DNA of 64,000 bases from Amycolatopsis regifaucium (GCF_001613935.1 NZ_LQCI01000051.1:124001-188000), one strand, 5' to 3'; shown: positions 16,115 through 26,113, counted from the first letter of the stretch. Numbers and translations are program-made. Notes: generated from the sequence alone by a model not told the origin.

Positions 16115-16463
16115 CCACGATGCCCCGTGACGGAGCCCGTGGCCGGACGCGGCCGCGCGCGTCGGGATCGCGCAGACTCAGGAACAGCTGAGCGCGTTCG
16201 CGCAGGCTGATGGCGCGCACTTTCATCGCCGCGGCCGCTGGTTCCAGGCTGAAGTGCGCGGCGAGCGCGAGCAGGATGACGGCGAGCGACGCGGACAGGG
16301 TGGCGGCCAGCCCCAGCGGGTTGGCGACCGCGACCGACGCTGTCAGCGCGGTGGCCAGGCTCAGCGGGTTGGCTCCGCTGACGACCGGGAGGACGACGAA
16401 CAACTCCGGCAGGAACAGCGCGAGCATCAGCTTGAACCGCGCACCGAAGAGGGTTCGTTCCAC
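16107..16463 (-). CDS. DUF6412-like small membrane protein, ApcA-like candidate arrest peptide
   Basis: 118 residues from the GTG at 16463. Two hydrophobic segments (about residues 12-30, L-A-L-F-L-P-E-L-F-V-V-L, and about 55-75, A-V-I-L-L-A-L-A-A) precede a basic tail L-S-L-R-D-P-D-A-R-G-R. The last residues are P-R-A-P-S-R-G-I-V-A-A-stop. R-A-P-S closely resembles the R-A-P-P/G stall motif of the nascent-chain monitors ApcA, ApdA and ApdP, known from genes upstream of yidC or secDF. Small DUF6412 proteins commonly precede yidC in actinobacteria. Only 67 bases separate its stop from the yidC start, and those bases can fold over the yidC ribosome site. The function as a translation sensor is inferred; Ser replacing Gly/Pro is a departure. 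Confidence 0.72.
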   Translation of the reverse strand: MERTLFGARFKLMLALFLPELFVVLPVVSGANPLSLATALTASVAVANPLGLAATLSASLAVILLALAAHFSLEPAAAAMKVRAISLRERAQLFLSLRDPDARGRVRPRAPSRGIVAA

Positions 16464-16561
16464 GTCGTCGACATTACCGAAGAAACCGATATTGCGTTGC
16501 GGGGCCTCCTCCGGCGAAGGCAGTCTGTCGAAGTTCGCGCACCGACAGTCGGGACAGCACC

Positions 16562-18181
16562 ATGGGCCATGTGGAAGTCGCACACGTCGAGTACCACCTG
16601 CCCGACGGGCGGCTGCTCCTCGGCGACGTGTCGTTCCGGGTCGGCGAGGGCAGCGTCTGCGCGCTCGTCGGCGCCAACGGCGCGGGCAAGACGACTTTGC
16701 TGCGCTTGATCTCGGGCGAACTTGAACCCGACGGCGGCTCGGTGACCATCAGCGGCGGGCTCGGGGTGATGCCCCAGTTCGTCGGCTCGGTGCGCGACGA
16801 ACGGACCGTGCGGGATCTGCTCGTCTCGGTGTCACCGGAGGCGCTGCGCACCGCGGCCCGCGCGGTCGACGAGGCCGAAGTCGCGTTGATGGAACGCGAT
16901 GACGAAGCGGCCCAAATGGCCTACGCCCAGGCTCTCGCCGATTGGGGCGACGCTCGCGGCTACGAAGCCGAAGTCGTATGGGACAAGTGCACGACGGCGG
17001 CGCTGAACCTCCCGTATGAGAAGGCACGTTGGCGGGAGGTCCGAACTCTCTCCGGCGGCGAGCAGAAGCGGCTGGTCCTGGAGGCGCTGCTGCTCGGCGG
17101 ATCCGGCGTTCTCCTGCTCGACGAGCCGGACAACTATCTCGACGTCCCCGGCAAACAATGGCTGGAAGAGCGGCTGCGCGAGACCTCGAAGACCGTGCTG
17201 TTCGTTTCCCACGACCGGGAACTGCTGGCGCGGGCGGCGAAGAAGATCATCAGCGTCGAGCCCGGACCCGACGGCGGAGATGTCTGGGTGCACGGTGGCG
17301 GCTTCGACACTTATCATCGGGCCCGCGCGGAGCGTTTCGAACGCTTCGAGGAGCTACGCCGCCGCTGGGACGAAAAGCACGCCCAGCTCAAGAAACTCGT
17401 CGCCGACCTGCGCCAGTACGCCGCACGCAGCGACGAGATGGCGTCGCGTTATCGCGCCGCGCAGACGCGGCTGCGCAAATTCGAGGAGGCGGGTCCGCCC
17501 GCCAGTCCCCCGCGCGAGCAGAAGATCACCATGCGCCTGCGCGGTGGCCGGACCGGCGTGCGCGCCGTCACCTGCGAAAACCTCGAACTCCGCGGCTTGA
17601 TGAAACCTTTCGACCTGGAGATCTTCTACGGCGAACGGGTCGCGGTGCTCGGCTCGAACGGCTCCGGCAAATCGCACTTCCTGCGGCTGCTGGCGGGTGA
17701 GGACGTCGCGCACGACGGGCGGTGGAAGCTCGGCGCCCGGGTCGTCCCCGGTCACTTCGCGCAGACGCACGCCCATCCCGAACTGCTCGGGCGCACCCTC
17801 GTCGACATCCTCTGGACCGACCACGCGCGGAGTCGCGGACCGGCGATGAACATCCTGCGCCGCTACGAACTCGACGGGCAGGGTGACCAGCGGTTCGAAA
17901 AGCTGTCCGGCGGCCAGCAGGCGCGCTTCCAGATCCTGTTGCTGGAGATCGGCGGCGCCACCATCCTGCTGCTGGACGAGCCGACCGACAACCTCGACCT
18001 CGCGTCGGCGGAAGCGTTGCAGCTGGCGCTGGAGTCCTACGAGGGGACGACGGTGGCGGTGACGCACGACCGGTGGTTCGCGCGGTCGTTCGACCGTTAC
18101 CTCGTGTTCGGCACCGACGGGAAGGTGCGGGAGACGGCCGAGCCGGTGTGGGACGAGCGGCCCGTACAGCGGGTTCGGTGA
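16562..18181 (+). CDS. ABC-F family ATPase
   Basis: 539 residues with two ABC domains on one chain and no membrane segments. Walker A GANGAGKTT near 38 and GSNGSGKSH near 363; signatures L-S-G-G-E-Q-K near 163 and L-S-G-G-Q-Q near 446; Walker B L-L-L-D-E-P. A charged linker rich in Arg/Lys/Glu (about 240-310) corresponds to the P-site tRNA interaction motif. ABC-F proteins act on the ribosome, either relieving antibiotic stalls or tuning elongation. It is divergent from the DUF6412/yidC pair across about 100 bp, which must hold both promoters. The GHVEVAHVEYHL start fits the family. Which drug or stall it serves is not evident. Confidence 0.9.
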   Translation: MGHVEVAHVEYHLPDGRLLLGDVSFRVGEGSVCALVGANGAGKTTLLRLISGELEPDGGSVTISGGLGVMPQFVGSVRDERTVRDLLVSVSPEALRTAARAVDEAEVALMERDDEAAQMAYAQALADWGDARGYEAEVVWDKCTTAALNLPYEKARWREVRTLSGGEQKRLVLEALLLGGSGVLLLDEPDNYLDVPGKQWLEERLRETSKTVLFVSHDRELLARAAKKIISVEPGPDGGDVWVHGGGFDTYHRARAERFERFEELRRRWDEKHAQLKKLVADLRQYAARSDEMASRYRAAQTRLRKFEEAGPPASPPREQKITMRLRGGRTGVRAVTCENLELRGLMKPFDLEIFYGERVAVLGSNGSGKSHFLRLLAGEDVAHDGRWKLGARVVPGHFAQTHAHPELLGRTLVDILWTDHARSRGPAMNILRRYELDGQGDQRFEKLSGGQQARFQILLLEIGGATILLLDEPTDNLDLASAEALQLALESYEGTTVAVTHDRWFARSFDRYLVFGTDGKVRETAEPVWDERPVQRVR

Positions 18182-18279
18182 GTCTCAAAGCGGGCGTGGC
18201 CGCGGTGTGATTCAATGCCGCCGCACCGCGTGCCGACCCGCCGGAGACCACCCGGCATCATTCGAAGGCTGGAGTTCTC

Positions 18280-19293
18280 GTGAGGGCCGCCGCAATTCCC
18301 TTCGCCATCGCGGCCGTGTGCTGTGTGGCGTTCCTGGTGAGCTTTCTCCGCGACCGGCGCCGGCTGCGCAACGGCTTCTATCTTTTCTTCGCGCTCCTGT
18401 TCCTCGGCGTGACGCTCATCGCGCTGCTCGCCTCCGTGTCACCCGAGGCGGCGGGCATGGTCGCGGTCGGCGTGCTCCTGCTGATGGTGCCCACTGCCCT
18501 CGCGTTGACGGTCTTCCTGATCTGCAACGGCATCACCATGCTCCGCCGTGAGGGGCGCAGGCCCGCCAACATCCTGTCACTGCTGACCGGGATCGGGATC
18601 TGCGCGCTGATCGCGTTCAACGCGACCGTCACACAACTGGCCTGGGAACCCCTCGACATCCTCCGCAGCAGCCTCAACGGGATCGTCGTCTACGTTTCGT
18701 TCCTCTTCGTCTGCTTTCTGCTGTACTCGATCGTCTACGGCCGCATCGGCACCAAGAAGGGCGTGGACTTCGTGGTCGTCCTCGGCTCGGGTCTGCTGGA
18801 CGGGCACCGGGTGCCGCCGCTGCTGGCGAGCCGTCTCAAGCGGGCCGAACGCGTCGTGGACAGCGAGGCCCGTCGCGGCGGGGAGCCGATGGTGGTCACC
18901 TCGGGCGGGCAGGGGCCCGACGAGGACCTGCCGGAATCCCACGCCATGGCCGATTACCTGGTCGAGGCCGGGCTGCCGCGGGAACGGATCCTGGTGGAGG
19001 ACCGGTCGACGACGACGTTCGAGAATCTCACCTTCAGCGCCGAAATCATGAGGCAGCGGAAGCCGGGCTACCGGTGCACGGTGGTCACGAACAACTTCCA
19101 CGTCCTCCGCGCCGCCCTCATCGCCCGCCGGGCAGAGGTGAACGGCCAGGTCGTCGGTTCACCGACGGCCTGGTACTTCTGGCCGAGCGCTACCATCCGC
19201 GAGTTCGTGGCCATCCTGGTCGATCACAAGATCAAGAATCTGGTCATCTGCGGGTTGATCGTCCTTTCCCAGGTCTCGCGCGCCTTCCACTGA
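18280..19293 (+). CDS. YdcF/SanA-family (DUF218) membrane protein
   Basis: 337 residues from a GTG. The first half is hydrophobic, with about five transmembrane segments up to residue about 150. The C-terminal DUF218 domain then gives V-V-V-L-G-S-G-L, T-S-G-G-Q-G-P-D-E-D, E-S-H-A-M-A-D-Y-L and E-D-R-S-T-T-T-F-E-N, all canonical for the family, and ends with V-T-N-N-F-H-V-L-R-A. E. coli relatives affect envelope integrity and isoprenoid-lipid handling; the exact reaction here is unknown. It follows the ABC-F gene by about 100 bp and is likely transcribed separately. Confidence 0.88.
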   Translation: MRAAAIPFAIAAVCCVAFLVSFLRDRRRLRNGFYLFFALLFLGVTLIALLASVSPEAAGMVAVGVLLLMVPTALALTVFLICNGITMLRREGRRPANILSLLTGIGICALIAFNATVTQLAWEPLDILRSSLNGIVVYVSFLFVCFLLYSIVYGRIGTKKGVDFVVVLGSGLLDGHRVPPLLASRLKRAERVVDSEARRGGEPMVVTSGGQGPDEDLPESHAMADYLVEAGLPRERILVEDRSTTTFENLTFSAEIMRQRKPGYRCTVVTNNFHVLRAALIARRAEVNGQVVGSPTAWYFWPSATIREFVAILVDHKIKNLVICGLIVLSQVSRAFH

Positions 19294-19891
19294 GGGACTG
19301 TGTTCGCGTCCGGGGGTCCACAAAGGACCTTTTCCAGGGAAACATGTGTCTGATTGATGACTCTGTGTCCGTTTCCAGGCGGGGTCGTGAGGGGTAAAGA
19401 GGGTTAGAGCGACCCCTCTTAGGTACCTACTCGTCACCTGCGGTCTTGCTCGCGTGAAGTACATGATGGCCCCCTTCCTTGCGCTAGACGCAGTGAAGGG
19501 GGCCTTCACGTACTGGGGAAAGGTGGACCTGCAGTTGTGCAGCTCGTGCCGACCGACCGGACCGGTCACTACCGGGCTCACCCGCCGCAGGTACCTGAAA
19601 CCCCTTGGCCAGAAGGCTCATTAACACTCACGACCCCTGGCAAAACCGCGCAAAATCCCCAAAGCGGGCGCCACACTCGCAAGATGTGTCCTTTTTGGAC
19701 ATTTGAGTAGGGGTCCGGTCATCCAGGAGTCCGCTCCCGGCACGGCCAGTGTTGCCCTCGTTGTCAGCTCACCGAAAAACACCCCCGACTAGAACGCTCA
19801 TCACCACTCACGACACCATGGATGGAAGCGACATGACAAATCCCGGATCGTCATTTGACACCACGGTTTTCCCCGGGCCATCGTCCTGCGG
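19294..19891. other. 598-bp non-coding stretch with palindromes
   Basis: No gene-like codon bias on either strand. Contents: a GAGGGGT...ACCCCTC hairpin (about 19389-19418, possible terminator of the YdcF gene), the 57-bp palindrome at 19458-19514, and two copies of the word CACTCACGAC (about 19629 and 19806) that match one arm of the 46-bp palindromes found at 38437 and 46497. The rest is unassigned and includes the methyltransferase promoter. Confidence 0.6.
19458..19514. repeat. 57-bp palindromic element, copy 1
   Basis: The arms begin AGTACATGATGGCCCCCTTC and end GAAGGGGGCCTTCACGTACT. They pair with two differences in the outer 20 bases. The left arm is identical over 27 bases to the left arm of the element at 48363-48419, and the two elements have the same length. 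It lies downstream of the YdcF-like gene. Confidence 0.8.
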
Positions 19892-20716
19892 ATGAGCGCT
19901 TACACCCGGCAGGCGATGGCGCTGCTGTTCGACCGGACGGCGAAGACCTACGACGCCCTCGGCGTGGACTTCTTCGGCGCGTTCGCCAAGGAACTGCTCG
20001 ACCGGGTCGGGCTCGTCCCCGGCCAGCGGGTACTGGACGTCGGCTGCGGACGCGGCGCGGTGCTGTTCCCCGCCGCCGAGCGGGTCGGTTCGGGCGGTTC
20101 GGTCCTGGGCATCGACCTGTCCTCCGCGATGGTCGAGCGCACCACGAAGGACATCGAAGACCGCCGGTTGGCCAACGCCTCGGTTTCCCTGATGGACGCC
20201 CAAGAACCGACGTTGACCGACGCCGATTTCGATGTGGTTCTCGCGTCCTTCGTGGTGTTCTTCCTGCCGGATCCGGTCGCCGGGCTGCGGTCATGGCATC
20301 GCCTGCTCAAAGCGGGCGGCCGGATGGGCGTGACCACGTTCGGCGGCGACGACCCCCGGTGGGCGGGCGTGCGCGAGGTGTTCAAACCGTTCGTGTCACC
20401 GGAACTGGCCTGGACTTTGGCCGTCCGAGCGGGTCTGTTCGCCACCGTCGAGGGATTCGACCAGGTCGTGGAGTCGGCGGGCTTCACCGGTGTCACGTCG
20501 GTGGAACGCGTCTATCCGGTGAAGTTCGCCGATCCCTCGCGGTGGATCACCTGGTCCTGGTCGCACGGCCAGCGGATGTTCTGGGAACTGGTGCCCGAAG
20601 ACCGCCTGGACACCGTCCGCCGCGCCGTGCTCGCGGAGCTGGAGCCGCTGCGCGAACCCGACGGGAGCGTGGTGCTGGCGCAGACCGTGCGCTACACCAT
20701 CGCCCACCGCGGTTGA
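19892..20716 (+). CDS. Class I SAM-dependent methyltransferase
   Basis: 274 residues. The Rossmann SAM site reads V-L-D-V-G-C-G-R-G-A-V near 48-58 with acidic motif II G-I-D-L-S. Motif post-I and the F-D-V-V-L-A-S-F segment near 120 follow. The fold is of the UbiE/methyltransf_11 type, small-molecule directed, with substrate not readable. It is convergent with the downstream ABC-F gene and stands alone on its strand after a long non-coding stretch. Confidence 0.85.
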   Translation: MSAYTRQAMALLFDRTAKTYDALGVDFFGAFAKELLDRVGLVPGQRVLDVGCGRGAVLFPAAERVGSGGSVLGIDLSSAMVERTTKDIEDRRLANASVSLMDAQEPTLTDADFDVVLASFVVFFLPDPVAGLRSWHRLLKAGGRMGVTTFGGDDPRWAGVREVFKPFVSPELAWTLAVRAGLFATVEGFDQVVESAGFTGVTSVERVYPVKFADPSRWITWSWSHGQRMFWELVPEDRLDTVRRAVLAELEPLREPDGSVVLAQTVRYTIAHRG

Positions 20717-20720
20717 CGGC

Positions 20721-22322
<1,602 letters not shown>

Positions 22323-22325
22323 GAA

Positions 22326-22418
22326 GGAACTGCCTCCGGTCAAAAGTGATGAGCAGGAAGAACGAACTCCGGTACCGCGGCTCGCGGTACCGGTGGAGGC
22401 GTCGTTCCTCAGAGGAAC
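22326..22418 (-). promoter_or_regulatory. Translational attenuator of the ABC-F gene
   Basis: In the minus RNA, GGAAC (22408-22404) and GCCUCC (22400-22395), just after the uORF stop, are complementary to GGAGGC (22337-22332, the ABC-F ribosome site) and GUUCC (22330-22326). This helix would close over a perfect internal hairpin CCGGTACCGCG/CGCGGTACCGG (22393-22369) and mask the SD. GGAAC can instead pair with GUUCC inside the uORF (22418-22414). A ribosome paused on the uORF would cover GGAAC and expose the SD. Pairing is seen; drug induction is inferred from erm/cat-type attenuators. Confidence 0.68.
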
Positions 22419-22432
22419 AGCAGTTGCTGCAT
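22409..22432 (-). CDS. Leader peptide MQQLLFL upstream of ABC-F gene
   Basis: ATG CAG CAA CTG CTG TTC CTC TGA on the minus strand. In-frame GTG codons at 22441 and 22435 could lengthen it to MIVMQQLLFL. A possible -10 TATTCT (22448-22443) lies right before the first GTG, so the uORF may be leaderless. Its stop codon lies inside the GTTCCTC/GAGGAAC stem. There is no strong Shine-Dalgarno. It is a typical size and hydrophobicity for a stall-inducing leader. Confidence 0.55.
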   Translation of the reverse strand: MQQLLFL

Positions 22433-22711
22433 CACGATCACGAGAATAGGACAAGCCGCGGAGACAGCGCATCCGGTTTTCGGAAGACGTCCGGCCGGAG
22501 ATCACACCTTCGCGCCAACCCGGCACCCGCCGATCACCGCGCGGATACCCGCCTCCACCTGCCACGGCACGCCGGACGTAGCCAGTACGCCCGGCTTCAA
22601 ACCCCCACTTTCCGGGGTCACCCACAGGGACATCACAACGGTTGCCATGATCACTTTCCCGGCCGACGGTGGGCTTCTCAGCAGCAACATCGTTCGGGAG
22701 GAGCAGGATCG

Positions 22712-23542
22712 ATGGCGAAGACCATGCAGCCGCAGGAACTCATCGACAGTGCCGTGGTCGACCCGACGGGCACCAAGCTCGGGAAGGTCGGCAACGTTTA
22801 CCTCGCGGATGCGACGCACCAGCCGGAATGGATCACGGTCAAGACAGGGCTGTTCGGCACCAAGGAGAGTTTCGTCCCGCTCTCGGGCGCGCACACGGAC
22901 GAGGACGGCGTGCACGTCCGCGTCGACAAGGAGGCGGTCTCGGAGGCACCTCGCATCGAGGCCGATGGCCACCTGTCCGTGGAGGAGAGCGCGCAGCTTT
23001 ACAAGCATTACGGGTTGCCGATGCCGCGGACGTCCCCGGACGGCCGGATGGACGACCGGGCGCAGGGCCGGGGTCGCGGCGGAATGGACGCGGGCGCCGG
23101 GGGCGCCATGGGCGGTACCGGTCGCGGCAAGCCCGGAATGAACGCGCGGACCGGCGAGAAGGACCGCGACGCCGAGCGCACCATGACACGCTCCGAGGAA
23201 CGGCTGAAGGTCGGCACCGAGCAGGTCGAGACCGGCCACGTCCGGCTGCGCAAGTACGTCGTCACCGAAGAGCAGCAGGTCACCGTGCCGGTCAGCCACG
23301 AAGAAGTGCGGATCGAACGCGAACCGATCACGAACTCGGGTGGCGAACGGGTCGAGATCGGTGAAGCCGAGCAGGATGTCGTGCTGCATGCCGAGAAACC
23401 GGTGGTGAGCAAGGAAACCGTGCCGGTCGAGCGGGCGAGGCTCAAGACCGAGACCGTCACCGAGGACCAGACGGTTTCCGGCAAGGTCCGCAAGGAGCAG
23501 TTCGAGGTCACCGATGACGAGAGCAAGCACCGCAAGTCCTGA
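22712..23542 (+). CDS. PRC-barrel and DUF2382 (YsnF/AvaK) domain stress protein
   Basis: 276 residues. The N-terminal PRC-barrel domain (about 5-105) includes V-V-D-P-T-G-T-K-L-G-K-V and W-I-T-V-K-T-G-L-F-G. A Gly/Arg/Met-rich linker (about 110-150) follows. The C-terminal DUF2382 domain (about 165-275) has E-E-R-L-K-V-G-T-E, L-R-K-Y-V-V-T-E and V-P-V-S-H-E-E-V-R-I-E-R. Cytoplasmic; members are induced by general stress, but the molecular role is not established. ATG 22712 follows GGAGGAGCAGG, a good ribosome site. Confidence 0.9.
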   Translation: MAKTMQPQELIDSAVVDPTGTKLGKVGNVYLADATHQPEWITVKTGLFGTKESFVPLSGAHTDEDGVHVRVDKEAVSEAPRIEADGHLSVEESAQLYKHYGLPMPRTSPDGRMDDRAQGRGRGGMDAGAGGAMGGTGRGKPGMNARTGEKDRDAERTMTRSEERLKVGTEQVETGHVRLRKYVVTEEQQVTVPVSHEEVRIEREPITNSGGERVEIGEAEQDVVLHAEKPVVSKETVPVERARLKTETVTEDQTVSGKVRKEQFEVTDDESKHRKS

Positions 23543-23933
23543 TCCCGGACACCGGGGGCGGCCCGCGAAACCGGGCCGCCCCCTGGGATCAGCGGGTTCG
23601 GAGGCCCCCACGACACCGCCGTCCACAATGGACACTCCCGCGCCTCCGACGGACGTGCCGTCGTCGAGCAGCACTCCGCCCGGGCCGAACGACCTGATCC
23701 TCGACCGGCCGAGCGTGCAGCCCGGCGACCGGCTGTCGGCGACCGGGAAGGGCTGTGTGCCCGGCAAGGCCGTCACCCTGACCTCGGACGGCAAACGCGT
23801 CGGGAGCGCCTACGCCGACGGCACCGGTACCGTCGAGCAGGTCGTGACCAGCTCGTCCGGCGGGCACAGCGGAACACTCGTGGTGCTGGTGTTCTTCGTC
23901 CTGGCCGGGATCACCGTGCTGCGTTTCCCCTGA
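23514..23933 (+). CDS. Hypothetical surface-protein remnant with C-terminal membrane segment
   Basis: The frame is 139 codons but only the second half looks protein-like: a Ser/Thr/Pro-rich stretch, then L-I-L-D-R-P-S-V-Q-P-G-D-R-L-S-A-T-G-K-G-C-V-P-G-K-A-V-T-L. That repeat type is common in secreted actinobacterial proteins. A terminal hydrophobic helix (L-V-V-L-V-F-F-V-L-A) follows. No signal peptide is present, so the real start may be internal (ATG 23630) or the gene may be a truncated copy. It overlaps the DUF2382 gene by 29 bp if started at 23514. Function unknown. Confidence 0.45.
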   Translation: MTRASTASPDPGHRGRPAKPGRPLGSAGSEAPTTPPSTMDTPAPPTDVPSSSSTPPGPNDLILDRPSVQPGDRLSATGKGCVPGKAVTLTSDGKRVGSAYADGTGTVEQVVTSSSGGHSGTLVVLVFFVLAGITVLRFP

Positions 23934-23936
23934 CGG

Positions 23937-24911
23937 CTACTCCCTCTCCGCCGTGGCCGTCTCCCGGCGGCGTGCGCGCAGGCTGGTGAACGTGACGGTG
24001 GCGAGCACGACGACGATCACGGCCAGCGAGAGCGGGGTGGGCACCTCCGGCACACCCGGCCAGATCCCGTGCGCCCAATGCAGCACCAGCTTCACCCCGA
24101 TGAAGGCGAGAATGATCGCGAGACCGTGGTTGAGGTGCACGAGCTTCGCCAGCGCCGAACGCAGCACGAAGTAGAGGGCACGCAGGCCGAGCAAGGCGAA
24201 GGCGTTGGTGGCGAACACGAGGTACGGGTCTTCGGTGATGCCGTAGACCGCGGGCACCGAATCGACGGCGAAGACGACGTCGGTGGCGAAGACCGCGACC
24301 GCCACCACGGCCAGTGGCGTGAGGGCCCGGCGACCGTGCACGCGGACGGTCAGGCTGGCACCGCGGTATTCGTCCGTGACCGGCATCAGTTTGCGCAGCA
24401 GACGAACCGACCGCAACTGGGAGAGATCCCGTTCGGCGTCACCGCCGGACATGGCCTCACGCAGAATCTTGACCGCCGAGGCGAACAGGACCAGCCCGAA
24501 CACGAGGAACGCCCAGGTGCCCGCCGCCAGCATCGCGGCACCGGCGGCGATGAAGACGCCGCGGAGCACCAGTGCGCCGACGATGCCGTAGAGCAGCACG
24601 CGTTGCTGTACGGCGGGCGGGACCGCGAAGGCGGCGAGCAGCAACATGAACACGAACAGGTTGTCCACCGACAAGGACTTCTCGACCACGAAGCCCGTCA
24701 TGAACTCGACCGCCGGGCGGCTGCCGAAATCGAGCCACAACCACAGCCCGAAGAAGACGGGGAGCGCGAGGTAGAACACCGACCACCCGACGGCCTCCCG
24801 CATCGACACCTCGTGCGGACGGCGGGTGACCACGAAATCGGCGACGAGCAGCCCCAGCAGGACCACGATACTGATCGACCACAGCCATACCGAGCCCACG
24901 GATTCGGGCAT
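23937..24911 (-). CDS. TerC-family integral membrane protein (putative Mn exporter)
   Basis: 324 residues with about nine transmembrane helices. TerC signatures: E-K-S-L-S-V-D-N-L-F-V-F near 75, V-F-A-T-D-V-V-F-A-V-D-S-V-P-A near 210, and F-A-T-N-A-F-A-L-L-G-L-R-A-L-Y-F near 240. The acidic D-N and D-S-V-P residues form the presumed metal path. Relatives (Alx, YkoY) move manganese, and their genes often follow yybP-ykoY riboswitches, as appears true here. ATG 24911 was chosen for its GAGGAGG site at short spacing. An upstream ATG (24929) falls within the leader hairpin. Confidence 0.92.
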   Translation of the reverse strand: MPESVGSVWLWSISIVVLLGLLVADFVVTRRPHEVSMREAVGWSVFYLALPVFFGLWLWLDFGSRPAVEFMTGFVVEKSLSVDNLFVFMLLLAAFAVPPAVQQRVLLYGIVGALVLRGVFIAAGAAMLAAGTWAFLVFGLVLFASAVKILREAMSGGDAERDLSQLRSVRLLRKLMPVTDEYRGASLTVRVHGRRALTPLAVVAVAVFATDVVFAVDSVPAVYGITEDPYLVFATNAFALLGLRALYFVLRSALAKLVHLNHGLAIILAFIGVKLVLHWAHGIWPGVPEVPTPLSLAVIVVVLATVTFTSLRARRRETATAERE

Positions 24912-24919
24912 CAAAGCCT

Positions 24920-25025
24920 CCTCGAACATCAAGTTCGAGGTCTCCTTCACCCACCGCGGGCGGCCTCCCGGGGACACCGGCGGAGTGTCCGTACTGACCG
25001 GGCAGACGCTTGGGAAGTACTCCCC
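24920..25025 (-). ncRNA. yybP-ykoY-like (Mn) riboswitch leader of terC
   Basis: The minus-strand leader has the family's 5' word GGGGAGTA (near 25025-25018) and 3' word GAGACC (24944-24939) separated by GC-rich helices. The GAGACC end overlaps a perfect hairpin CCTCGAAC-TTGAT-GTTCGAGG (24940-24920) whose 3' arm contains part of the terC ribosome site. Metal binding that holds GAGACC in the aptamer would open the hairpin and expose the site, so an ON switch acting on translation is the reading. The motif match is by eye; a covariance-model search was not run. Confidence 0.62.
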
Positions 25026-25119
25026 TCACCGCCCAGTATTGATCAAGGCGGACTGAAAGTAAAGGGTTGTTAAAGGTGTCGGACGTGTTTCGAGCTTGAC
25101 GCCGCAGCGCCAGGGGCGA

Positions 25120-25923
25120 TCAGGCCGGACCGTCCCGCAGCACGCCGCGTACCGCGTCGGCGGACAGGTCGTCCCACGGGAATTCGGCCATCCACCAGGT
25201 CGCACCCGCCCGCTCGTACGGCGCGAGATCCGTACCCGCCGGGACACCGATCGCGAAGTCGTACCGCGTCTTGTCGTCGTCGCGCAGCGTGGTTATCGTC
25301 TCGACCGCCTCCGCGAACTCGTCCGCGTGCGGCAGGTTCACCGGGAAGAACCCGTCGTAGCGCGCGGCCCGGCGCATCGGCTTCCGCTTCCCGGGAAAGC
25401 CCGCAAGCCACACGGGGACGGGCCGCACGGGCCGGGGCAGGAAGGTGATGTCGTCGACCGTGTAATGCTTTCCGTGGTGCCGCACCGGCTCGCCGGTCCA
25501 GGCGGTGGTGAGGATCGCGAGCGACTCGTCCAGCATCTCGCCGCGTTTGCGATCGTCCAGCTCGTCACCGGTCTTCGAGAATTCCCCGCCGAACCGGTCA
25601 CTGCCGAGTCCGGCGCCGAGAATCAGCCGCCCGCCGCTCAACCGGTCCAGCGTGGCCGTTTCGCGGGCGAGCTTGGCCGGGCGCCGACGCGCGAGCGGGG
25701 TGACCATCGGGCCGAAGAGGAGGTTTTCGGTGGCGGACGCGACGGCGGCGAGGGTGATCCACGGATCGGCGATCGCGCGCACCGGCTCGTTCCAGCGGAT
25801 GTGGTCCCAGACGAACAGGCCGTGCCAGCCCGCTTCTTCGGCCTCGGCGGCGAGGCGCGCGATGATGACCGGGTCGGCCAGTTCGTCGAAGATCGGCAGC
25901 CAGAGTGCTGAGCGCAGGTTCAT
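25120..25923 (-). CDS. LLM-class flavin- or F420-dependent oxidoreductase
   Basis: 267 residues, luciferase-like TIM barrel. Start MNLRSALWLPIFDELADP; V-W-D-H-I-R-W near 40; G-P-M-V-T-P-L near 72; R-L-S-G-G-R-L-I-L-G-A-G-L-G near 95-108, the family's cofactor-binding core; P-V-W-L-A-G-F-P-G near 170. Actinobacterial members commonly use F420, others FMN; the cofactor is not decided here. Single gene, with about 280 bp upstream containing the palindrome at 26011-26037 and the promoter of the next, divergent gene. Confidence 0.9.
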   Translation of the reverse strand: MNLRSALWLPIFDELADPVIIARLAAEAEEAGWHGLFVWDHIRWNEPVRAIADPWITLAAVASATENLLFGPMVTPLARRRPAKLARETATLDRLSGGRLILGAGLGSDRFGGEFSKTGDELDDRKRGEMLDESLAILTTAWTGEPVRHHGKHYTVDDITFLPRPVRPVPVWLAGFPGKRKPMRRAARYDGFFPVNLPHADEFAEAVETITTLRDDDKTRYDFAIGVPAGTDLAPYERAGATWWMAEFPWDDLSADAVRGVLRDGPA

Positions 25924-26010
25924 GCGTCGACCATACGAACGGTGTCGACCCTGTGGTGCCGGTTCGACCTACTCGGGCTTCAGTGTCCACAGAGGACACC
26001 AGCCGGTGAT

Positions 26011-26037
26011 AGGTAGCGAAGGGAGCCTTCGCTACCT
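26011..26037. repeat. Short intergenic palindrome
   Basis: AGGTAGCGAAGG-GAG-CCTTCGCTACCT, perfect 12-bp arms around three bases. It is preceded by a smaller GTGTCC/GGACAC repeat (25983-25999). It lies between divergent genes, so it is not an obvious terminator; it may be a mobile palindrome related in style to the longer elements in this window. Confidence 0.6.
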
Positions 26038-26113
26038 GGTTCCCGCGGGTGCAGTTATACGACTTCGAGACCTTCACGGACTTCCGAACTCGAGCCCCCG
26101 AACACTCGACGAC

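Noticed and set aside
22443..22480. WhiB7-type promoter upstream of the ABC-F leader
   Set aside because: A TATTCT -10 and an AAAA tract exist, but the tract is not directly next to a credible -35, so WhiB7 control is not supported.
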